Below are positions 33,511 to 41,599 of a DNA stretch of 64,000 nt, in pieces. Source of the stretch: Bin125 sp026705025 (GTDB lineage Bacteria; Chloroflexota; Dehalococcoidia; Bin125); contig JAPPBN010000051.1 of assembly GCA_026705025.1 (NCBI GenBank), positions 1 through 64,000 of the forward strand. Direction: 5' to 3'. The notes under the pieces were generated by a model. The model saw only the letters and a list, made by a program, of their open reading frames with translations. It had not been told where the DNA came from and did not search any database. A program made the translations under genes and the position numbers. Numbering within the stretch: the first letter of the stretch is position 1; the number at the start of each line of letters is the position of its first letter.

Positions 33511-35034
33511 ATGGATGAAGACGTCATTCAGGAAGTGCTTGAGGCTCGGGCGAGAGCGATGGACGCCTCGCGGCCGGACGCCGTCGCGAAGGTGCATGCG
33601 AAGGAGAAGTTCACGGCGCGTGAGCGGATCGAGATGGTGTTGGACGAGGGAAGCTTCGTCGAATACGGCGTGCTCGCGATTCCCGCGAACAAGTCGATGA
33701 ATGGTCCTGCCGACGGGCTGGTGCAGGGATTCGGCACGGTAGAAGGGCATCCGGTTGGGATCGCCTCCTACGACTACACCGTCCAGGGCGGCACGCAGAC
33801 AGCTCTTAATCACGGCAAGTTCGATCGTCTGCTGGAGCTGGTTCATGACCGCCGCTGGCCGTTGGTGACCTTTGCGGACGGGGGCGGCGCTCGAGCCCAT
33901 GACCTGGCTGGCTCGCAACGAGGGATGACTGGGCGCTGGGGCACCTTCGATGGAATGGCTGTGCTCTCGGGCTGGGTGCCGACCGTATCGGTGGTGTCGG
34001 GACGCTCGTTTGCAGGCAATGCTTCGATTGCGGGTCTGTCCGACTTCATTGTGGCGACGCGGGACTCGGCGATCGGCATGGGCGGGCCGCCGCTGGTCGA
34101 AGGGGCGATGGGGCTGAAGCTGACGCCCGACGAGATCGGGCCGGCGGAGATGCATGACCGCGTTGGCGGGATCGATCTGATGGTCGAGACCGAGGCCGAG
34201 GCGATCGATGCGGCCGGCCAGTACCTGCGCTACTTCCTCTACGACCTGCCCGAGGGCGAGCCCGATCCGTGGTCCGAACGGATTCGGGGGATCGTGCCGT
34301 CGAACCGGCGTCGCGCCTACGACATGCGACGGGTGATCCGGGCGATCATGGACCGCGACACAGTGTTTGAGCTGCGCCCCACGTGGGCGCCCCAGCTGAT
34401 CACGGCGCTGGCGCGATTGGGCGGGCGATCGGTTGGGATCATCGCCAACCAGCCGCTCTCGGTGATTGCCGGAGCTATTGACTCGGATGCCTCCGACAAG
34501 ATTGCGCGGTTCATTCAGCTCTGCGATGCGCATGAGATCGCGATGGTCTCCCTGGTCGACAATCCGGGCTACATGGTTGGGAGGCCGGCGGAGGAGGCTG
34601 GGATCGCGCGCCATCACGCGCGGCCGATCATTGCCCATCAGAATCGGACAGTGCCGCTCTACACGATCCAGCTGCGCAAGGCGTACGGGCTGGGTCCGGC
34701 GGCGATGGGCAACTCGTACGCGCCCCGGGACATCCGGCTGGCCTGGCCCACGGCGGAGTCGGGCGGGATGGGGCTGGAGGGGGCGTCGCTGCTGGTCAAC
34801 CGGGACCGGATCCGGGAGGTCGAGCGGGAGGATCCGGCTGAGGCCAAACGACTGCGCGATGAGTGGGCGACGGAGATGCGGGAGCGCAACTCGGCGATCA
34901 ACGCGGGTCGGCGGTACGACTTCGACGACGTGATCGCGCCGGAAGAGACTCGGGATGTGTTGATCTCGATGTTGCGGATGACACCGAGGGCGCCGTTGTC
35001 GCCGGTGAAGAAGCACCCCGTGGATGCGTGGTGA
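33511..35034 (+). CDS. Acyl-CoA carboxylase carboxyltransferase subunit
   Basis: The protein has 507 residues from ATG 33511, behind GGAGGGGG; a GTG at 33463 lacks a site. The two crotonase-fold halves of the PccB/MccB family are visible: KFTARERIEMVLDEGSFVEYG, FGTVEGHPVGI, then RVIRAIMDRDTVFELRPTWAPQLI and VSLVDNPGYMVGRPAEEAG. It transfers carboxylate from biotin to an acyl-CoA, probably propionyl-CoA or a related ester. No biotin carboxylase or BCCP gene is in the window. The third segment TIQLRKAYGLGPAAMGN matches the family's oxyanion region. The substrate is inferred only. Confidence 0.92.
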   Translation: MDEDVIQEVLEARARAMDASRPDAVAKVHAKEKFTARERIEMVLDEGSFVEYGVLAIPANKSMNGPADGLVQGFGTVEGHPVGIASYDYTVQGGTQTALNHGKFDRLLELVHDRRWPLVTFADGGGARAHDLAGSQRGMTGRWGTFDGMAVLSGWVPTVSVVSGRSFAGNASIAGLSDFIVATRDSAIGMGGPPLVEGAMGLKLTPDEIGPAEMHDRVGGIDLMVETEAEAIDAAGQYLRYFLYDLPEGEPDPWSERIRGIVPSNRRRAYDMRRVIRAIMDRDTVFELRPTWAPQLITALARLGGRSVGIIANQPLSVIAGAIDSDASDKIARFIQLCDAHEIAMVSLVDNPGYMVGRPAEEAGIARHHARPIIAHQNRTVPLYTIQLRKAYGLGPAAMGNSYAPRDIRLAWPTAESGGMGLEGASLLVNRDRIREVEREDPAEAKRLRDEWATEMRERNSAINAGRRYDFDDVIAPEETRDVLISMLRMTPRAPLSPVKKHPVDAW

Positions 35035-35100
35035 CAAGGCAACGATCCTTGCGGTCGGCTGCGGTCGCATATCTATCGGTCGACGCTATTGGAGCTTGGC

Positions 35101-35143
35101 GAGGGCCCTCACCCTAACCCTCTCCCTCAGGGAGAGGAGACTG
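35101..35143. repeat. REP-like hairpin repeat, copy 1, at a convergent gene junction
   Basis: GGGCCCTCACCCTAACCC leads into a stem CCTCTCCC (35119-35126), loop TCA, GGGAGAGG (35130-35137). The loop is the stop codon of the leftward dehydrogenase gene. Near-identical copies lie at 38070-38112 and 61399-61440. It probably serves as a bidirectional terminator between the carboxyltransferase and dehydrogenase genes. Confidence 0.8.
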
Positions 35144-36038
35144 GAATCTTGATTCCGGCGGCGGCTTCGAGAACGTCGATGGTGCTGTAGTGGTGGAGGT
35201 CGTCGAATCCGGCGGCGAGGGCTGCCAGGTAGGTCTGATGAACGGCGTTGGCGACGGGCATGGCGACCTGCTGCTCGCGGGCAAGTTCCAATGCGAGCCG
35301 AACGTCCTTCTCGGCGATGACCATCGTGGAGGGTGGGTTCTCCCACTGCTTGGCGAGGAAATGGTCGACGAGGCCCATGTAGGGTCGGGCAGTGCCGAGG
35401 CGGAGTTTCTCGACCAGATCGGGCACGTCGAGTCCGGCCTTGGCTCCCAGGACCAATGCTTCCTGGACGATCATGTGTCCGGAGAGGACGATGACGTTGT
35501 TGACCAGCTTGTAGAGGCAGCCCATGCCGGCGTCGCCGAGATGGAAGACGTTGGCGCCGATGTGATCGAGGAGGGGGCGGACGCGCTCGAAGGTGTCGCT
35601 GTCGCCGCTGCCGTAGACGGTCAGCGTGCCCTCTCCTGCTCGTCCGACGCCGCCGGTGACGGGAGCGTCGATGTGGATGACTCCCGCATCGGTCTCCAGG
35701 CCGACGATTCGTTGCACGCCGCGAAGCGAGTTCGTGCTGAGGTCGACGTGGATGTCTCCGGTCGACGCTCCGGCGAGGATGCCCTCGGGACCGGCGGTCG
35801 CGGCTTCGATCTGGGGCGGGCCGGGCAGCGAGCTGAAGACGACGGAACAGCGCGACGCGACCTCGGCAGCGCTGGACGCCGGCTCCGCCCCGAGCTCGAG
35901 CAGGTTTTCCATCGCCTCCGACCTCAGGTCGAAGACAACGAGCTGATGCCCGCCTCGAATGAGCTGTCTGGCCATCGGGTTGCCGATGTTGCCGGTGCCG
36001 ATGAAGCCGATGAGTTGATCGCGGGATGATTCGGTCAT
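35127..36038 (-). CDS. 3-hydroxyisobutyrate-dehydrogenase-like oxidoreductase, copy B
   Basis: The protein has 303 residues from ATG 36038, with AAGG at about -12; a GTG at 36044 is alternative. Rossmann motif GFIGTGNIGNPMARQL (about 11-26), substrate-binding DAPVTGG (about 124-130) and the catalytic-Lys helix GCLYKLVNNV (about 169-178) place it in the beta-hydroxyacid dehydrogenase family. It normally oxidises 3-hydroxyisobutyrate, tartronate semialdehyde or similar with NAD(P). It is a tandem paralogue of the upstream gene (53-base gap). The last codons lie inside a REP-like hairpin. Confidence 0.9.
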   Translation of the reverse strand: MTESSRDQLIGFIGTGNIGNPMARQLIRGGHQLVVFDLRSEAMENLLELGAEPASSAAEVASRCSVVFSSLPGPPQIEAATAGPEGILAGASTGDIHVDLSTNSLRGVQRIVGLETDAGVIHIDAPVTGGVGRAGEGTLTVYGSGDSDTFERVRPLLDHIGANVFHLGDAGMGCLYKLVNNVIVLSGHMIVQEALVLGAKAGLDVPDLVEKLRLGTARPYMGLVDHFLAKQWENPPSTMVIAEKDVRLALELAREQQVAMPVANAVHQTYLAALAAGFDDLHHYSTIDVLEAAAGIKIPVSSP

Positions 36039-36091
36039 GGTCACAGCCTTACGACGGGCGGGTACCCGCGTGTAGCGGGGACTGAGAGGAG

Positions 36092-37024
36092 TTACAGCGA
36101 AGCGCCGCCTCCCTCGATCTGGATCGTTGGGATTTCGTGGCCGGCGGCGGCTTCGATGGCCTGGAGGGTAGCGAGGAAGGACTGTTCGCCGAGGCCGGCG
36201 CTGAGGGCGCGGAGGTAGGTCTGGTGGGCCGCATTGGCGACGGGCATCGGCACTTGGTTGGCACGGGCGGCCTCAATCGCCAGGGAGACGTCCTTCTCGG
36301 CGAGGCGCAGTGTGAAGGAGGGATTGTCGAAGCGCTTGCCGAGCAAATAGGGCGCCAGCCCCATGTACGGTCGGGCGGTACCCAGGCGCAGCTTCTCGAC
36401 GAGATCTTCAGGATCGAGTCCGACCTTGGTTCCCAGGACGAGCGCTTCCTGCACGATCTGGTTGCCGCAGAGGATGATCACATTGTTGAGCAGCTTGAAC
36501 AGGCAACCAGCCCCGGCCTCGCCGAGGTGGAAGATGTTGGATCCGATGGGATCGAGCAGCGGGCGGACGCGCTCGAAGGCATCGGCGTCGCCGCTGCCGA
36601 GGACAGTCAATGTGCCCGACTCGGCCCCGGGAACCCCACCGGTCACCGGTGCGTCGATGTAGCTGACGCCGGCGGCTGCCTCGAGTTGGGCCAAGCGGCG
36701 GACGGTGGTGATCGAGTTGCTGCTCAGGTCGACATGGACATCGCCGGGGGACGCGCCCGCGAGGATGCCGTCGGCACTGGTGATCGCGGCTTCGATCTCG
36801 GGTGGACCGGGCAGCGAGGAAAACACCGTCGAGCAGCGTGAGGCGACTTCGGCGCAGCTCTCGGCTGATTCTGCGCCGAGTTCGAGCAGGTTCTCCATGA
36901 CTTCGGGGCGCAGATCGTAGATGACAAGTTGATGACCGGCCTCGATCAGATTGCGAGCCATCGGGTTGCCGATGTTGCCGGTGCCAATGAAGCCGTTCAG
37001 CTTGTCGCGGGATGAGTCGGGCAT
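36092..37024 (-). CDS. 3-hydroxyisobutyrate-dehydrogenase-like oxidoreductase, copy A
   Basis: The protein has 310 residues with AAGGAG before the ATG. It shares the same motifs as the following gene: GFIGTGNIGNPMARNL, DAPVTGG, GCLFKLLNNV. The two are near-identical in long blocks such as KLRLGTARPYMGL, so they come from a recent duplication. The helix carrying the catalytic Lys is intact in both, so both are probably active with different substrates or subunit roles. Its start is 11 bases from the stop of the AlkA-like gene, suggesting a glycosylase-dehydrogenase-dehydrogenase transcript. Confidence 0.9.
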   Translation of the reverse strand: MPDSSRDKLNGFIGTGNIGNPMARNLIEAGHQLVIYDLRPEVMENLLELGAESAESCAEVASRCSTVFSSLPGPPEIEAAITSADGILAGASPGDVHVDLSSNSITTVRRLAQLEAAAGVSYIDAPVTGGVPGAESGTLTVLGSGDADAFERVRPLLDPIGSNIFHLGEAGAGCLFKLLNNVIILCGNQIVQEALVLGTKVGLDPEDLVEKLRLGTARPYMGLAPYLLGKRFDNPSFTLRLAEKDVSLAIEAARANQVPMPVANAAHQTYLRALSAGLGEQSFLATLQAIEAAAGHEIPTIQIEGGGASL

Positions 37025-37035
37025 GTTCGGACTCC

Positions 37036-37683
<648 letters not shown>

Positions 37684-37721
37684 GATGGGTGTTCCTGCTA
37701 GTGGAGGTGGTTAGGTTGGTT

Positions 37722-37870
37722 TTTTCCCTAGGGCGGAAAACAGACGATCTCCAGTGTTTTGCGGGAGGTCGTGTGGTTGAAGTGGTTAGGTTTGGTCGGT
37801 GTTGGAAGGTGTTGGTCAGGTTTGGATGGTCGATCTTGTTCGGGTTTGTTCGGATTTGGACGATTTTGGA
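37722..37870 (-). repeat. G-poor intergenic element, copy 3
   Basis: Read on the minus strand, downstream of and in sense with the nitroreductase gene. It has CCGAACA-type boxes (about 37836-37856), CAACCA/GACCAA units, the invariant CCCGCAAAACACTGGAG (37765-37749), then a hairpin TTTTCC...GGAAAA (37740-37722). The 465-base gap at 37684-38148 also contains a REP-like repeat at 38070; I see no gene in it. Confidence 0.7.
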
Positions 37871-38069
37871 CCGGATTTGTGTGGGTTGTGGGCGATGGTG
37901 TTTCTTCGAGGACGGGGGTGCGCGGTGTTGTCCGGCGGGTTAGTGGTGCTCGAAGAAAGCGCGCTTCGCAGGCCACGGAGGAAGCGCCACCCAGTAGGGC
38001 GGGTTGCGGAACCAAACTCTGAGAGCGCATATGTTCTGATGGTATCAGGCGCGTGGGTGGATGGAGGCC

Positions 38070-38112
38070 AGGGCCCTCACCCCAGCCCTCTCCCTCGGGG
38101 AGAGGGGGACGG
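38070..38112. repeat. REP-like hairpin repeat, copy 2
   Basis: GGGCCCTCACCCCAGCCC precedes the stem CCTCTCCC (38087-38094), loop TCG, GGGAGAGG (38098-38105). It lies 37 bases past the end of the nitroreductase gene. It differs from copies 1 and 3 at few positions. Confidence 0.8.
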
Positions 38113-38148
38113 AAGGGGATCGGATGGTGGGTTGTTCGGGGCCGGCGG

Positions 38149-38775
38149 TCAATCGCTCCAGCCGTTCCAGTGGAGGAAGTTGTCGAGGGGTTGGCGGGTG
38201 ACGGGGCCGAAGTTGGCGTTGGGATGGCCCATGGGGATCATGGCGACCGGGGTGGCGTTGTCGGGGATTCGCAGTTCTTCGCGGAGTTGGTCCATGATGC
38301 CGTCCTGCGGGGTGGTGAGAACGGTGCCGAGGCCCTCGGCGCGGGCGGCGAGCATCATGTTCTGGATGCTGGGGTAGATGCTGCTGCCGGCGAGCAACCC
38401 TTCGGGCGCGGGCGATTGCACGCGGACGAGGCAGGGGATGATCCAGACCGGGGCCGCCGCGAAATTGTCGAACAGGTTGAATGCGCCGCGCATCATTCGG
38501 CGCGTCGTGGGGTCGTCGATGTCGTCGGGATCGGGCATGTCGCCGCTGAAGCGGGAGCTGAACATGTCGCGGATGGCGGCGGCCAGCCGCTCGCGGATGC
38601 CGTCGTCGGTGACGACGAGGAATCCCCAGGGCTGGGAGTTACTGCCGCTGGGCGCCCAGCAGCCAGCCTGAATGATTCTCTCGATTGTTTCGCGGTCGAC
38701 CGGTTCGTCGGTCCAGCGGCGGATGGCGCGCTGGGTCTGCATGACTTCGTAGATGTCGGTGGTCCGGTTGCTCAT
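38149..38775 (-). CDS. Nitroreductase-family FMN oxidoreductase
   Basis: The protein has 208 residues with the typical N terminus TQRAIRRWTDEPVDRETIERII (about 14-35), APSGSNSQPW (about 41-50) lining FMN, and a C-terminal PMGHPNANFGP. A dimeric FMN enzyme that reduces nitro groups, quinones or flavins, or acts on ring systems. The start overlaps the acyl-CoA ligase alpha-type gene by 4 bases, so the two are translationally coupled. This is the last gene of the long leftward run from 45.7 kb. The substrate is unknown. Confidence 0.9.
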   Translation of the reverse strand: MSNRTTDIYEVMQTQRAIRRWTDEPVDRETIERIIQAGCWAPSGSNSQPWGFLVVTDDGIRERLAAAIRDMFSSRFSGDMPDPDDIDDPTTRRMMRGAFNLFDNFAAAPVWIIPCLVRVQSPAPEGLLAGSSIYPSIQNMMLAARAEGLGTVLTTPQDGIMDQLREELRIPDNATPVAMIPMGHPNANFGPVTRQPLDNFLHWNGWSD

Positions 38776-40208
38776 GATCCTGCTCTCTCGGCTCGACGGG
38801 TGCTCCAGGTGAGGAGACGTTTCATTGCTCGGGCGGCGTCGCGGATGTTGTAGTAGAGCGGCAGGCCGGCGTCGGAAATCATGCGGGCCAGTTCGGCGTT
38901 GGAGCCACCGTGGCGGTGATCCATGCTGATCGGGACGACCAATGCGATGGCGATGTCATGTCTCTCGCGGGCCTCGGCGATCTCAGAGATCATTCTTCGG
39001 CGATGGTCCATCTGTTCGTCACCGAAGAATCCGATTCCCCAGTTCATCCCGACTTGCACAATGATTGCGTCGATGCTCTGATCCTCGGCGACCGCATCGA
39101 GCGTGGGCCGGACTTTCTGGCCGTCCCAGAGTGACATCGTGTCGACGGGGTTGCGGATGCCGGTGCCGGCGACGGGAGTGACGTCGGCCAGCCGCTTGAG
39201 CGTGTGGTCTTGCAGCGGCGGCAACTGGAGTCCCTCGCGCTCGACGTCGTCGGCGCCCTGGACGGAGATCCCGCCTCCGCCGACGACCAGACCGATCCTG
39301 GGTCCGGCAGGAACGGCGCCGAAGCGCCAGCCGACCAGCACGTCGACCATTTCCTGCATGTTGTGGACGAGGACGGCGTTGGTCTGTCGGGCGGCGGCAG
39401 ACCAGATCTGGCCAGAGCCCGCGAGTGAAGCGGTGTGGGATTGCGTGGCGCGTCCGCCGGAGGGCAGCAGTCCGCCCTTGAGGATGGCGACTGGCTTCGA
39501 GGCGGCGGCGCTGCGCAGGGATTGGAAAAAGTCGCGGGCGTCAGTCATGCCTTCGATGTAGGCGCCGATGATCTCGGTGTTGGGGTCGGCGGCGGCGTAG
39601 TCAATGAGTTCGGCGGCGGAGACGTCGATCGCGTTGCCGAACGAGACGACTTTGGAGAACCGAAGGCCGCGCAGCGCTCCGTTATAGGTGGCGTCGCTGG
39701 CGTTGGTGCCGGACTGTGAGAAAAAGGCGACCGGGCCGGACTCCGTGGGCAGTTGCTGGGAGAAGGAGACCTTGCCGTCGGGGACGTACAGGCCCATGCA
39801 GTTTGGACCAATCAGGCGGATGCCGAGCTCGGTTGCCCTCGATTTGAGCTGGTGCTGCAGTTCCAATCGGTCGGCGATGCCGGTCTCTGCAAATCCGGCC
39901 GTGAAGAGATGGATCGAGCGGACGCCTTTGGCCGAGGCGTCTTCGAGCATGTCGAGGACGTAGGCGGCGGGGATGGCGCTGATGACGTGATCGACCGGGC
40001 CGGGGATGTCGGTGAGGCGGGCGTAGGTGGGGAGATCCTCGATTTCGTCAGCACGGGGATTGACGGGATAGATGTTGGGTTGGCCGGCGTCCTTGAGCGA
40101 CTGCAGCCATCCGCCCGGTCCACGATTTCCGGCATTTCCACGCGAGGCTCCGACGACTGCGACGCCGCGCGGGAAGAAGATTGGGTCAAGGGGGTGCGTG
40201 TTGGTCAC
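38772..40208 (-). CDS. NDP-forming acyl-CoA ligase alpha-type protein
   Basis: The protein has 478 residues. A CoA-binding Rossmann domain (about 9-140; FPRGVAVVGASRG, PVNPRADEI) is followed by two succinyl-CoA-ligase-like domains (about 150-300 and 305-450). The phosphorylatable His lies in TQSHTASLAG (about 260). The ATP-grasp beta domain that completes an ADP-forming acyl-CoA synthetase is absent, here and nearby. A paralogue is truncated at the window's left edge. The GTG start is preceded by TACAAT at 7 bases without a ribosome site, so it may be a leaderless transcript. It is coupled to the nitroreductase gene. Confidence 0.88.
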   Translation of the reverse strand: MTNTHPLDPIFFPRGVAVVGASRGNAGNRGPGGWLQSLKDAGQPNIYPVNPRADEIEDLPTYARLTDIPGPVDHVISAIPAAYVLDMLEDASAKGVRSIHLFTAGFAETGIADRLELQHQLKSRATELGIRLIGPNCMGLYVPDGKVSFSQQLPTESGPVAFFSQSGTNASDATYNGALRGLRFSKVVSFGNAIDVSAAELIDYAAADPNTEIIGAYIEGMTDARDFFQSLRSAAASKPVAILKGGLLPSGGRATQSHTASLAGSGQIWSAAARQTNAVLVHNMQEMVDVLVGWRFGAVPAGPRIGLVVGGGGISVQGADDVEREGLQLPPLQDHTLKRLADVTPVAGTGIRNPVDTMSLWDGQKVRPTLDAVAEDQSIDAIIVQVGMNWGIGFFGDEQMDHRRRMISEIAEARERHDIAIALVVPISMDHRHGGSNAELARMISDAGLPLYYNIRDAARAMKRLLTWSTRRAERAGS

Positions 40209-40215
40209 GGTTGAG

Positions 40216-40221
40216 ATTGTA
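40216..40221 (-). promoter_or_regulatory. Leaderless -10 element for the acyl-CoA ligase alpha-type gene
   Basis: On the minus strand TACAAT (40221-40216) is followed by 7 bases and then the GTG at 40208. There is no Shine-Dalgarno. It sits in a 24-base gap, so this gene pair probably has its own start of transcription inside the leftward run. Confidence 0.45.
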
Positions 40222-40232
40222 GGCGCAGATCG

Positions 40233-40805
40233 CTAGCGCGCTGTGGGGCAGCCGCCGGCGGCGAGCGGTTCGGGAGCGTCGTCGTGGAACTCGTCAAAGA
40301 ACTGGTCGATGGCTCGTTCCTCGACATCTTCCAGCGGCAGCCGGACGCCCCAGGCGATGAGCATGATTGGCGTGTCGAGACCGCCGTATGGCGCCTGAAT
40401 GACGTAGTGGCCGTCCTCGAAGTGCTTCGCCGTAATCGCCGTCAGTTCTTCAACTCCATCTGCGCCAAGCCGGTCGGGTGCATACCAGATCGCCACGGCT
40501 CCATGCTCCATGGCGTGAACCACCATCTCAAACGTGGGCGTCGCTCCATACGCGCCACAGGGCTGCGGGATTGGAGAGTGCTCTTCCGCGTAGGGAGGGA
40601 TGACGGTGTAGTCGGCGGTTTGACCGGCGACGAGGTGGATCTGTTGGCCGGTCGTGTGTTCGTTGTCGTAGATCTCGAGTTCGGGACGGTCGCGGATGTC
40701 GACCCACGACCCTGTCGCACCGGAGCCTCCGCCACAGGCAATGAGTGCCAAGGCAGCGCCAGCGAGGAGCAAACCGACCAGGGGTCGGGAGATGGCGGGG
40801 CTCAT
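40233..40805 (-). CDS. DUF3105-domain lipoprotein
   Basis: The protein has 190 residues from ATG 40805, which overlaps the upstream stop by 4 bases; the longer frame to 40925 is rejected. An N-terminal hydrophobic segment ends in a lipobox with Cys24 (ALIAC followed by Gly-Gly-Gly), so it is a predicted lipoprotein anchored on the outside of the cytoplasmic membrane. The rest matches DUF3105: a PPYAEEHSP segment, PQPCGAYG, a VVHAMEHGAVAIWY block and VIQAPYGGLDTPIMLIAWG. Function is unknown for the family. It is a tandem paralogue of the next gene upstream. Confidence 0.82.
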   Translation of the reverse strand: MSPAISRPLVGLLLAGAALALIACGGGSGATGSWVDIRDRPELEIYDNEHTTGQQIHLVAGQTADYTVIPPYAEEHSPIPQPCGAYGATPTFEMVVHAMEHGAVAIWYAPDRLGADGVEELTAITAKHFEDGHYVIQAPYGGLDTPIMLIAWGVRLPLEDVEERAIDQFFDEFHDDAPEPLAAGGCPTAR

Positions 40806-41599
40806 TCTGAAGATGTTCCCGCCGAGATCGCCGAGTCGCCGCGCTCGAGGCGGTAGCGATCGTAGTAGCCCTCGGGAGCGTTCTGCATGAAGGCAGTGAG
40901 CTGTTCGTTGCCGTCGGCGTCCCACTGGGCGATGGGCAACAGGGTTCGCCAGGCGACGGCGACGATTGTTGCTCCCTGGTGTTGGTCGGCCAGTCCAGCG
41001 ATCGGCACGACGGCCAGGCGCTCGCGGAACTGGCGCAGGCTGACCATCGCGCCCAGCAATCCGCTCGGATCGTCAGCGTCGGCGTAGGAATCGGGATCGT
41101 AGTAGATCACGATGCCGCCGCGTTCCAGCAAGGGAAGCATCTCGGCCGGCTCGGGGACGAAGTCGTCGTCCGGCAGGTAGACGTCTGCCGGCGGGGACTC
41201 CGCCAGTTGAGGACCGGAGGTGGGCGGGGAGGAGTTGTAGGCGTCGAACGTTTCGCCCTCGTCCAGGTGGCGCCGGCCCTGGTCGGGATACACCTGGACC
41301 CCCTGGACATCGATGACGTCGTCGGGCGGGAAGATGAGCTGCATCGCGAAGACGGCGATCATGGCGACCAGGAGACCGCCAAGCAGGGCGACGGTCATGC
41401 GCGGCATTCCGAAGATCGTGCTTCGTCGCTGGGGTTGCTCGGAGGCGCCACCCGAGCGGCGGCCCCCGCCGCGTCCGCGCTCTGCCGGTTCGGCCGCGGG
41501 CTCGGCGTCGGTCCGGCGGCCGACTTCCGACTCGCCGGATTGTCCGGTGGGTCGGGCCGGACGGCGGCGTCGGCGCCGACGCGCCGGTTGGTTGCTCAT
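40802..41599 (-). CDS. DUF3105-like protein with N-terminal membrane anchor
   Basis: The protein has 265 residues. A basic, disordered cytoplasmic N terminus (about 1-65, many Arg) is followed by one membrane helix (about 70-90, VALLGGLLVAMIAVFAMQLIF) and an external domain. The YPDQGRRHLDEGE, YNSSPPTSGPQ and GGIVIYYDPDS segments are DUF3105-like but more divergent than in the following lipoprotein; the Cys and the HxMEHG histidines are missing. It overlaps the CoA-transferase gene by 4 bases at its start and the lipoprotein by 4 at its end. Function unknown. Confidence 0.75.
   Translation of the reverse strand: MSNQPARRRRRRRPARPTGQSGESEVGRRTDAEPAAEPAERGRGGGRRSGGASEQPQRRSTIFGMPRMTVALLGGLLVAMIAVFAMQLIFPPDDVIDVQGVQVYPDQGRRHLDEGETFDAYNSSPPTSGPQLAESPPADVYLPDDDFVPEPAEMLPLLERGGIVIYYDPDSYADADDPSGLLGAMVSLRQFRERLAVVPIAGLADQHQGATIVAVAWRTLLPIAQWDADGNEQLTAFMQNAPEGYYDRYRLERGDSAISAGTSSE

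Noticed and set aside
33490..35070. 526-codon open frame on the - strand
   Set aside because: It lies entirely antisense to the carboxyltransferase gene, which has all expected motifs; the product is Arg/His/Pro-rich without domains.
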